NCBI RefSeq assembly: GCF_003702705.1 | Contig: NZ_QZMN01000001.1 | Span: forward strand, 124,001 to 188,000 | DNA: 64,000 bases | Source: Ornithinimicrobium cerasi | GTDB lineage: Bacteria > Actinomycetota > Actinomycetes > Actinomycetales > Dermatophilaceae | Direction: 5' to 3' | In this document: positions 1 to 8,600 of the stretch, piece by piece | Position numbering within the stretch: the stretch's first letter is position 1 | Layout of the letters: each line of letters opens with the position of its first letter | Notes under the pieces: generated by a model | The model's input: the letters and a program-made list of their open reading frames with translations, nothing else | Told to the model about the DNA's origin: nothing | Databases searched by the model: none | Program-made: the position numbers and the translations under genes

Positions 1-1
1 G

Positions 2-433
2 GACCGGTCGGTCGACAAGACCTACCACGCGCTCGTGCAGGGTCTTCCGGACCCGCACGAGGGCACCATCGACGCGCCGATCGGTCGGCACACGGGGCAC
101 GACTACCGCTTCGCCGTGCGCAAGGACGGCCGGCCGAGCATCACCCACTACGAGCTGATCGAGGCGCACCGGTCGGCGAGCCTGCTGGAGATCCATCTGG
201 AGACCGGCCGCACCCACCAGATCCGGGTGCACTTCGCCGCGCTGAACCACCCGTGCGTCGGGGACCTCACCTACGGCGCTGATCCGACGGTGGCCAAGCG
301 GCTTGGCCTCGAGCGACAGTGGCTGCACGCCGTGAAGCTCGGCTTCGATCACCCGGGCAGCGGTGAGCACGTCGAGTTCGACTCCCCCTATCCAGATGAC
401 CTCGAGCTAGCGCTGGAGCGCGTCCGCGGCTAG
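2..433 (+). CDS. RluA/RluD-family pseudouridine synthase, C-terminal part
   Basis: The reading frame is open from the left edge (codons begin at base 2), so the true start and the catalytic Asp loop lie outside the window. What remains is about 143 codons. It contains TYHALVQG at the beginning and the family signature [16 protein letters not shown], followed by VGDLTYGAD, which is typical of the C-terminal half of the RluA/RluC/RluD catalytic domain. These enzymes isomerise uridine to pseudouridine in 23S rRNA or tRNA. The exact target cannot be told from this fragment. In actinobacteria this gene often follows lspA; that region is off the edge. Confidence 0.9.
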   Translation, partial: DRSVDKTYHALVQGLPDPHEGTIDAPIGRHTGHDYRFAVRKDGRPSITHYELIEAHRSASLLEIHLETGRTHQIRVHFAALNHPCVGDLTYGADPTVAKRLGLERQWLHAVKLGFDHPGSGEHVEFDSPYPDDLELALERVRG

Positions 434-468
434 AGCAGAACCGGCCTCAATCGGCGTAGGTTCGTGCC

Positions 469-1143
469 ATGGGATTCCTCGACCGACTTCTCGGACGCCA
501 GCCGCAGCAGCAACCGCCCCGTGCCACCGGTGGCTGGGAGCCACCGACCGTGCCGGGTCAGCAGCACCGGATGCGCCCCGGGGGCGACGCGGTCGCCTCG
601 GAGGACGAGCGCGCCGTTGCCCGGTACAAGTACCTGCTGCGCACCGCCCCGCCTGAGCGGCTGGAGGAGGTGCATGCGGAAGCGTTCGCCCAGCTGTCGC
701 CCCAGCAGCGCCAGCAGCTCCTGGAGCAGCTGAGCCGGGACCTGCCCGCGGGGGAGGCACCTCGATCGGAGGACCCGCAGGACCTCGCCCGCGCCGCGAC
801 CCGTGCGGAGATGCGTCAGCCCGGATACCTGCAGGGGGCCTTCGCCGGCCCGGGCATGGGTTCGATGATGGCCGGGTCGATGATGGGCACGATCGCCGGC
901 GTGGTCGTCGGCAGCGCCATCGCCCAGTCCTTGTTCGGCGGCTACGACGCGTCGCCGGAGGCGGAGGGCGTCGGTGAGGCGAGCGCCGACGGGGGTGGGT
1001 ACGAGGACGCGGGCGGTGGTGAGGGTGACCCGGGTGCAGAGCCCGGTGGCGATATGGGTGGCGAGGGCGGAGGGGACTTCGGCGGAGACCTGGGTGGCGG
1101 TGACTTCGGCGGCGGTGACTTCGGGGGCTTCGGGGACTTCTGA
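469..1143 (+). CDS. Conserved hypothetical protein with glycine-rich tail
   Basis: 224 residues from an ATG, with a short N-terminal segment MGFLDRLLGR. A charged helical region (about residues 40-95) contains YKYLLRTAPPERLEEVHAEAF. A small hydrophobic Met/Gly-rich stretch at about 125-150 could pack in or near the membrane. The last 70 residues are Gly/Asp/Phe repeats of the type GGDFGG. I recognise the overall architecture from actinobacterial hypothetical proteins but know no function. It ends 9 bases before the convergent solute-binding/VWA gene, with no clear terminator between them. The low-complexity tail suggests a flexible or aggregating region. Confidence 0.7.
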   Translation: MGFLDRLLGRQPQQQPPRATGGWEPPTVPGQQHRMRPGGDAVASEDERAVARYKYLLRTAPPERLEEVHAEAFAQLSPQQRQQLLEQLSRDLPAGEAPRSEDPQDLARAATRAEMRQPGYLQGAFAGPGMGSMMAGSMMGTIAGVVVGSAIAQSLFGGYDASPEAEGVGEASADGGGYEDAGGGEGDPGAEPGGDMGGEGGGDFGGDLGGGDFGGGDFGGFGDF

Positions 1144-1152
1144 CCGCCCTGC

Positions 1153-2897
1153 CTACGGCGCGCGGCGGGCCACGATGTCCACGAAGACCTGGGGCAGCTC
1201 CAGGGCGTCCCGCAGGACGAACGACTCGCCGCCCGCGGCCTCCGCCAGCCGCTCCAGCGCCGCCTCGTCGACGTCGGGCCCCATGCCGATGAGCACGACG
1301 GTGACCGGGGAGTCGCTGGACTGACGGCCCTGCTCGAGCAGCGAGGCGACCTCGTCCTCGGTGAGTCCGCCGGTCGAGTCGTCGTTGATGCCGTCGGTGA
1401 GCAGCAGCACCGAGCTGATGGTGTCGGGGGTCTGCTGGTCGCTCATGTACTCGTACGCCGTCCAGAGCGAGTCGTGCAGGCCGGTGTCGCCGGTGAGCGT
1501 CTGCAGGCCCAGTTCGTCGGTCACCTCGAGGAGAACCTCCCGCTGAGAGCGACCGTCCCCCGCGTCCTTACCGAGCTCGCGCAGGGGCACCTGCTCAGCG
1601 TGGTCCGCCGCGCCTTCCAGGGCCGTCGAGAAGTACCACAGGCCGATGGCTGTCTGGTCGGGGATCACGGCCAGGGCCGCCTGCACGGCGCTGCGGGCGA
1701 GGTCGATGCGCGTCGTGCCCTCGATCTCCGCCTCCATCGAGCCGGAGATGTCGACCACCGTCAGGATCCGGGACTGGGGCGCGACGGCGGCCCAGGTCTC
1801 GGCCGTCGTCGCGACGGCCTCCGCCTCTGGAGCACTGGCCGCGACGGTCAGATTGTCGGGAGCGCGGGCACGTCGGGCGCCGCGCCGTCGGCGCCGGCGC
1901 GGAGGCCGAGCGCAGTGAGCTCGCCCGAGACGTCGGGCGAGAGGAGCTGCTCCTGGAGCGCGTCGACCGCGTCGGCAGAGCCGCCGCCGGCCAGGCGCAC
2001 GAGCGGCAGCTGGACGATGCTCGCGTCACCGGCGAGCGGGACTGCCGTCAGGTCCGCACCGTCCTGCACCGCCTGGGACAGCTGCTGCTCGGTGGCAGGG
2101 ACGAGCGTGGTGGGCTCGGACTGGACGGCTGAGAGGGGGTCTCCCTGCACCGCGGTCTGCGCGAGCCGCACGAGGACCTCACGTGACTCCGGGATGTCCT
2201 CGGCCCAACCGCCGGGCTCCTCGCTGGTGCCGGCAAGCAGGGACATCGTGGCCGCGTCGACCCGGGGGTCACCCGTCCGCAGGGTGACGGGAGCGTCCCC
2301 ACCCGCGGCGAGCTCGCGGTAGGTGCTCGTGACGTCGGCGAAGGTGACGTCGGCGCCGATGCCGAGCTGGGCAAGGGTGTCAACCGTGCCCGGTGCCGTC
2401 GCCAGCACGACCGGCGACGAGGCGATGACCGGCCCGATCTCCAGGTCGATGCCCTCCTGGGCGGCGAGCTGGGGCCAGGAGGTGGATCCGGGGACCCAGG
2501 CGTCGGGCACGTCTCCGCCGCGCAGGGTGTTGAGCGCGGTCGCCGTCTCCCGCTCCTCGACGGTGAACGTGAAGCAGTCGTCGGTCGCGCGGTCCGCGGC
2601 ACCCTGCACCACCGGCAGGATCTCCGGGGCGGCCCAGACCGTCACCGGCGAGCAGTCGGCCGGGGACGCCGTCGCGGTGCTCCCGGTGTCGTCGCCGTCC
2701 GTGGTCGCGGCAGCCCCGTCGGAGGGGCCCGTCGGATCGGCCGCCAGATCGTCCTCCCCGCCCCCGCGCGTCAGCGCCCACACGCCAAGGGCCACCGCCA
2801 GCAGAAGTACCAACGCACCCACGATGAGCAGGGGCGACAGTGGTCGCCGGTCAAGGTTGGGTCGGTCGTGCTTGGCCACCTCCGCAAGGTAACGCAC
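1153..2897 (-). pseudogene. Substrate-binding plus VWA-domain membrane protein, frameshifted
   Basis: Two minus-strand frames together make one protein of about 580 residues. The upstream frame (2897 down to a TGA at 1850-1848) has a membrane anchor at about residues 22-43 and an extracellular solute-binding-like domain. The downstream frame (1857 to 1153) continues with a linker and a von Willebrand A domain carrying the MIDAS motif DISGS, a TGDTG segment and LLTDG. The frames join near 1850-1860 if one base is restored; the VWA frame lies one nucleotide back from the upstream frame. No X-XXY-YYZ slippery heptamer is present at the junction, so programmed slippage is unlikely. The two domains occur fused in one chain in actinobacterial homologues. 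The start (GTG 2897) is uncertain; a GTG at 2879 is an alternative. Confidence 0.7.
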
Positions 2898-2940
2898 GGA
2901 GGGTTGCCGCGGGCACCGGCGCTCCTCGGCCGGCCGGCGC

Positions 2941-3552
2941 TCAGGCGACGGTGCTGGTCTGCGTCGACCGGTCCGCGGGGAATCCCGTGGGCGACACGAG
3001 GAGGGGCGCTGTCCGCGCCAGGGTCAGGCCGAGGGTCCCGTAGGCCACGGCGAGGTAGAGGCCCATCACGAGGTCGCGCACCTGGTCGGACGCGCCGGAG
3101 GCCGCCACCGCGATGTCGACGGGGATGAGCAGCGAGGCGGCGAGCGGGAGCCAGCGCAGCGGCGAGGGCCACTGGTGGGCCACCACGACCACGATCCCGA
3201 CGACGACCAGCCCGGCCATGCTCAGCGGCCAGAACGCGTCGAGCACCACGAGCAGGCCGGTGGTCGGCCGGTTGGCGTCGACGAGGTAGGGCACCGTCCA
3301 GGCGATCGCGAGGACCACGGCCACGGTCTCGGCGGCGAGGAGGCCCCGCGCCGCGCGCCCGGTGCCGGTGGCCCGCGTGACCCACATGACGGCCAGAAGT
3401 GCGAGCAGCCCGAGCTGGAACACCGCGCTGGCCCAGATCTCCACCTGGCTGTTGGCGCCCTCCCGGGACGGGCTGAGGATCCAGCTCACCCCCCACAGGA
3501 CGCCACCGGTCGCGACCAGGGCTCCGAGGGTGCGGATCGTCGCGCTGCTCAT
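2941..3552 (-). CDS. Multi-pass membrane protein, function unknown
   Basis: 203 residues from an ATG preceded by GAAGGAG at good spacing. The open frame extends much further upstream, antisense to the kinase gene, but the ribosome binding site fixes this start. About six hydrophobic helices are visible, for example at residues 7-25, 40-60, 75-95, 105-128, 138-155 and 165-188, and no catalytic motif stands out. It is transcribed divergently from the sensor kinase/response regulator pair at 3727-5525, which makes it a likely target of that system. A similar arrangement recurs at 25.1-27.8 kb. Family unknown; a small DUF4386-like or transport-associated protein is possible. Confidence 0.75.
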   Translation of the reverse strand: MSSATIRTLGALVATGGVLWGVSWILSPSREGANSQVEIWASAVFQLGLLALLAVMWVTRATGTGRAARGLLAAETVAVVLAIAWTVPYLVDANRPTTGLLVVLDAFWPLSMAGLVVVGIVVVVAHQWPSPLRWLPLAASLLIPVDIAVAASGASDQVRDLVMGLYLAVAYGTLGLTLARTAPLLVSPTGFPADRSTQTSTVA

Positions 3553-3726
3553 GGCTGCTCCTTCGTCGTGGATGGTCCCCCCAGTCTCGGGACGGCGCAG
3601 GGTCCGCGTCGTCCACCGCCGTGCTGGTCCTGCCGGGTAGGCCGTCCGCCGCGCGACGGACCTCCCCCCGGCAGGGTCATCCTCGGTGGGGACCCCTCCG
3701 GGTCCCGCCTCCGCTAGCGTCGGGAC

Positions 3727-4869
3727 GTGCGTCCGGTCCGTCCCGATGTGGCGTTGGCCCTGCTGCTCGCGGTGGGCGGCCTGCTCGAGCTCGCCCTGAC
3801 CGACCTCGACCCCGCCCGTCCGGCAGCCGCGGTCGGGCTGTCCCTCTTCGGTGCCGCAGCCATGCTGCTGAGGACGACCCGCCCGCTCGCGTGCCTTCTC
3901 GTCACCGTCGTGCTCGTCGTCCTGGCGCACGTCGCCGCCCTCGGTATGACGCTCACCGGCACCCTGGTCGTCGCGTTCCTCCTGGCCCTCGCGAGCGTGG
4001 GGCGGTACGTGCCCGACCGGGTGAGCCTGGCGGCGGTGCTGGGGTCGGCGACGCTCTTCGTCGTCGGGAGCGCCTTCGTCGGGCGGCCGTGGGACGTCGT
4101 CGTCGCGCTCATGGCCTGCGCCGCCGCGTGGACGGCGGGGAGGCTGCTGCGGGGTGAGTCGCGGCGCAGCGCCCGGCTCAGCTCGCTGGCCGACGAGCTG
4201 GCGACGCAGCAGGAGCAGCGGACCCGGGAGGCGGTCCAGGGGGAGCGGATGAGGGTCGCCCGCGAGCTGCACGACAGCGTCGCTCACCTGGTCAGCGTCA
4301 TGACGCTGCACGCCGGCGGGGTCCGGCGACGCCTGGACGACGACCCGGAGCGTCAGGAGGAGCGGGACGCGCTGCTGGAGGTGGAACGGCTGGGCAGGGA
4401 GGCGGTGGGTGAGCTGCACCGCATACTCGGTGTCCTCCGGACCGACGACGAGCCGGCGACGTCCGGGGTGACCAGCCCGCAGCCGCGCCTGGCCGACCTG
4501 CCGCAGCTCGTCGCCAGGGTGGCCGCCGCCGGCGTCCCGGTGGACCTGGCTGTCGACGGGGAGGAGGCGCAGCTCTCGCCGGGGGCGGAGCTGGCTGCCT
4601 ACCGCGTCGTGCAGGAGGCGCTGACCAACGTGCTCAAGCACGGCGGAGGCGCGCGGACCCGGGTCAGTGTGACCTACCGGCCCGCGGACGTGGAGGTCCT
4701 CGTGCAGGACGACGGCAGGGCGGCCGGCCCGGGGGACGGGGCGAGCACGGGGCTGGGTCTGGCGGGGATCAGGGAGCGGGTGGCGCTGCACGGCGGGCGG
4801 GTCGAGGCAGGCCCGACCCCCGCCGGGTTCCGGGTGCGGGCGACGCTGCCGGTCGAGGAGGACGCGTGA
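3727..4869 (+). CDS. NarL-type sensor histidine kinase
   Basis: 380 residues from a GTG. The N-terminal ~135 residues are several membrane helices with almost no extracellular loop, as in DesK/LiaS-like kinases that sense membrane state. A coiled region leads into the HisKA_3 dimerisation helix ERMRVARELHDSVAH, with the phosphoacceptor His at about residue 182. The ATPase domain follows, with the N box EALTNVLKH, DDG at about 325 and GLGLAGIRERV. The last codons overlap the response regulator start (GTGA), so the pair is translationally coupled. Signal unknown. Confidence 0.92.
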   Translation: MRPVRPDVALALLLAVGGLLELALTDLDPARPAAAVGLSLFGAAAMLLRTTRPLACLLVTVVLVVLAHVAALGMTLTGTLVVAFLLALASVGRYVPDRVSLAAVLGSATLFVVGSAFVGRPWDVVVALMACAAAWTAGRLLRGESRRSARLSSLADELATQQEQRTREAVQGERMRVARELHDSVAHLVSVMTLHAGGVRRRLDDDPERQEERDALLEVERLGREAVGELHRILGVLRTDDEPATSGVTSPQPRLADLPQLVARVAAAGVPVDLAVDGEEAQLSPGAELAAYRVVQEALTNVLKHGGGARTRVSVTYRPADVEVLVQDDGRAAGPGDGASTGLGLAGIRERVALHGGRVEAGPTPAGFRVRATLPVEEDA

Positions 4870-5525
4870 GCATCCGGGTCCTCCTCGCCGACGACGAGGC
4901 CCTCGTGCGCGCCGGGCTGCGTCTGGTCCTGGAGCCCGAGCCGGACATCGAGGTCGTCGGCGAGGCCTACGACGGTTTCGTCGCGGTGGAGGCGGCCCGG
5001 CGGCTGCGTCCCGACGTCGTCCTCATGGACCTGCGGATGCCGCGGCTCGACGGTCTCGGAGCCACGCGCGCCGTGCTGCGTGAGTGCCCGGGGACGCGGG
5101 TCGTCGTCGTGACGACCTTCAACGACGACACGCTGGTGCGGGAGGCGCTGCGGATCGGGGCCAGCGGGTTCGTGCTCAAGGTGGCGCCGCCCGAGCGGCT
5201 CGCCGAGGCGGTGCGGGTCGCGGCGAGCGGTGACGCGCTGCTCGACCCGCTCGTCACCCGTGGCGTCATCGAGGCTCTCGTCTCGGCGACCGAGGCGCCG
5301 GTACAACCGCCCGCCGCGCTGGCGCTGCTCACCGCGCGCGAGCGCGAGGTGCTCGGCCTGATGGGCCGTGGCCTGTCCAACGCCGAGATCGCCGGGGCGC
5401 TCGTGCTCGGCGAGGCGACGGTCAAGACGCACGTCGGGAGGGTGCTCGCCAAGCTCGGGCTGCGGGACCGGGTGCAGGCGGTGGTGTTCGCCTACGAGCA
5501 CGGTCTGGTGCAGCGCGAGGGCTGA
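4866..5525 (+). CDS. NarL/FixJ-family response regulator
   Basis: 219 residues. The receiver domain has the acidic pair DDE near residue 10, the phosphoacceptor Asp in VLMDLRMPRLDG (about residue 55), and the switch Thr and Lys in TTFND and VLKV. The C-terminal LuxR-type helix-turn-helix covers residues 150-212 (LTAREREVLGLMGRGLSNAEIA, with TVKTHVGRVLAKLGL). The GTG start overlaps the stop of the kinase gene. A direct target is probably the divergent membrane protein gene at 2941-3552, by position only. Confidence 0.93.
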   Translation: MSIRVLLADDEALVRAGLRLVLEPEPDIEVVGEAYDGFVAVEAARRLRPDVVLMDLRMPRLDGLGATRAVLRECPGTRVVVVTTFNDDTLVREALRIGASGFVLKVAPPERLAEAVRVAASGDALLDPLVTRGVIEALVSATEAPVQPPAALALLTAREREVLGLMGRGLSNAEIAGALVLGEATVKTHVGRVLAKLGLRDRVQAVVFAYEHGLVQREG

Positions 5526-5583
5526 GCTGCAGGTCAGCGCGGCGACCGTGGGGGGACGCGAGAGGCGCGGCATACCTGTCGGT

Positions 5584-5604
5584 GGGTCGATCTAGGATCG
5601 ACCC
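5584..5604 (+). promoter_or_regulatory. Perfect 9-bp inverted repeat over the dnaE -10 box
   Basis: GGGTCGATC, TAG, GATCGACCC reads as an uninterrupted dyad ending one base before the dnaE ATG (5606). The box TAGGAT (5593-5598) inside it has the right spacing from the start codon for a leaderless actinobacterial promoter. A protein bound here would block transcription. Operator function is inferred from symmetry and position only; the palindrome could also form a hairpin at the 5' end if transcription begins further upstream. Confidence 0.5.
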
Positions 5605-5605
5605 G

Positions 5606-8600
5606 ATGTCCACCGCCCCCAGCCCCGGTCCCGAGCAGAACTTCGTCCACCTCCACAACCACACCGAGTACTCCATGCTCGACGGGGCCGCGAGGATCGA
5701 CGAGCTGATGGCGAGCGCCGCCGAGCTGGGGATGCCGGCGATCGCGACGACCGACCACGGCTACATCTTCGGCGCCTACGAGTTCTGGAAGGCCGGGCGC
5801 AAGCACGGGGTCAAGCCGATCATCGGGCTCGAGGCCTACCTGACCCCGGGCACGCACCGGACCGACCGGACGCGGGTGAAGTACGGCGACGGGGGGCGGG
5901 ACGACGTCTCCGGAGGTGGCGCCTACACCCACATGACGATGCTGGCCCGCAACAACAACGGGATGCACAACCTCTTCCGGATGTCCTCGTTGGCCTCGAT
6001 GGAGGGCTACTACTTCAAGCCGCGCATGGACCGCGAGCTGCTCGAGCAGTACGGCGAGGGGATGATCGTCACCACCGGCTGCCCCTCGAGCGAGGTGCAG
6101 ACCCGGCTGCGGCTGGGGCAGTGGGACGCGGCGATGCAGTGGGCCTCCGACCTCAAGGACATCTTCGGGGCGGGCAACGTCTACTGCGAGCTCATGGACC
6201 ACGGCATCGACATCGAGCGCCGGACCCGCACCGACCTCCTCAAGCTGGCGCGCGAGCTCGACCTGCCGCTGCTGGCGACCAACGACCTGCACTACACCCG
6301 GCAGGCCGACGCGACCGCGCACGCCGCGCTGCTGTGCGTGCAGTCCGGCTCGACCCTGCAGGACCCCAACCGGTTCAGGTTCGACGGCGACGGCTACTAC
6401 CTCAAGACCGCCGAGGAGATGCGCCACATCTGGCGCGAGCTGCCCGAGGCGTGCGACAACACGCTGCTCGTCGCCGAGCGGTGCGAGGTGTCGTTCACGG
6501 AGGGGGAGGGGCGCTACATGCCCAAGTTCCCCGTCCCGGAGGGCGAGGACGACGTCAGCTGGTTCGTCAAGGAGGTCGAGAGCGGCCTGCGCCGCCGCTT
6601 CCCTGAGGGGGTGCCGGACTACGCGAGCAAGCAGGCGGCGTATGAGACGCAGGTCATCTCCGAGAAGGGCTACTGTGCGTACTTTCTCGTCGTGGCCGAC
6701 TTCATCAATTGGGCGAAGAAGAACGGGATCCGGGTCGGGCCGGGGCGCGGGTCGGGCGCCGGCTCGATGTGCGCCTACGCGATGGGGATCACCGATCTCG
6801 ACCCGATCCCGCACGGGCTGATCTTCGAGCGTTTCCTCAACCCTGAGCGCATGTCGATGCCGGACTTCGACGTCGACTTCGACGACCGGCGCCGCGCCGA
6901 GGTGATCCGCTACGTCACCGAGAAGTACGGCGACGAGCGGGTCGCGATGATCGTCACCTACGGCACGATCAAGGCCAAGCAGGCGCTCAAGGACGCCTCA
7001 CGGGTGATGGGCTACCCGTTCGCGATGGGGGAGAAGCTCACCAAGGCGATGCCGCCGGACGTCATGGGCAAGGGCCTGCCGCTGTCCGGGGTCTTTGACC
7101 CCGACCACAAGAGGTATGGCGAGGCCGGCGAGTTCCGCGACGTGCTGGCTGAGGACGCGCACGCGATGGAGGTGTTCGAGACTGCGCGCGGCCTGGAGGG
7201 GCTGAAGCGGCAGTGGAGCGTGCACGCGGCCGGCGTCATCATGAGCAGCGAGCCGCTGATCGACCTCATCCCGATCATGCGCCGCGAGCAGGACGGCCAG
7301 ATCATCACCCAGTTCGACTACCCCTCGTGCGAGACGCTGGGGCTGGTCAAGATGGACTTCCTGGGGTTGCGCAACCTCACCGTCCTCGACGACGCGATCG
7401 ACAACATCCGCGACAACCGGGGCGAGGAGATCGACCTCGACGCGCTGTCGAAGGACATGAGCGACCCGAAGACCTACGAGCTGCTTGGGCGCGGTGACAC
7501 CCTCGGCGTGTTCCAGCTCGACGGCAACGGGATGCGCCAGCTCCTGCGGCTGATGCGGCCGGACAACTTCGAGGACATCTCCGCGGCGCTCGCGCTCTAC
7601 CGCCCCGGCCCGATGGGCGTCAACGCGCACACCAACTTCGCGCTGCGCAAGAACGGTCAACAGGAGATCGTCCCCCTCGACCCCCAGCTCAAGGGCAAGC
7701 TGCAGCCGCAGATGATCGAGGCTCTCGAGCCGATCCTGGGCACGACATACGGGCTCTGCGTGGCCGGCGACACCTTGGTCACCGACGCCGACACGGGCGA
7801 GCGGGTGCGCATCGACGAGCTCGAGAAGCGGGTGACCGAGGGGTTCTTCACGTTCGGCGTCGACGAGCGCGGCAAGGTCGTGCGGCGTCAGGTGACGCAC
7901 TGGTGGCAGATGCCGCCCAAGCCGGTGCTCACCGTGCGCACCGCGTCTGGCCAGGAGCTGCGGCTGTCAGCTGACCACAAGGTCCTGACCCCGCGGGGCT
8001 GGGTGCCCGCCGGCGAGCTGGTCGAGGGGGACGACTCGATCGGCCAGGTGCCGGGTGAGGGGGAGGCGACGCACGCGGCATACCCCGAGGAGGGGGATCG
8101 TCCCTATGCGGCGCTCGACTGGGAGACGGTTGAGGAGATCAGCGTCGGCGAGGCCGAACCGGTCTACGACATCACCGTGGACGACGTCCACAACTTCGTC
8201 GCCGACGGCCTGGTGCTCTCGAACTGCATCTACCAGGAGCAGGTCATGGAGATCGCGCAGAAGCTGGCGGGCTACACGCTGGGCAGCGCGGACCTCCTCC
8301 GCCGCGCGATGGGCAAGAAGAAGAAGGAGGTGCTCGACGCCGAGTACATCCCCTTCTCCGACGGTATGAAGGCCAAGGGCTACAACGAGGAGTCGATCGC
8401 CTCGCTGTGGGGCGTGCTCGTGCCGTTCTCGGACTACGCGTTCAACAAGGCGCACACCGCGGCCTACGGGCTGATCTCCTACTGGACCGGATATCTCAAG
8501 GCCAACTACCCCGCGGAGTACATGGCTGCCCTCCTGACGAGCGTCGGCGACGACAAGGACAAGACCGCGCTCTACCTCGCCGAGTGCCGGCGGATGGGCA

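Noticed and set aside
1848-1862. Programmed ribosomal frameshift joining the solute-binding and VWA frames
   Set aside because: No slippery heptamer or obvious downstream stem; a one-base loss is simpler.
2941-4791. 616-codon minus-strand open frame across the kinase gene
   Set aside because: Only its last 203 codons form a membrane protein with a good ribosome binding site; the rest is antisense to the kinase and reflects the high GC content at codon position 3.
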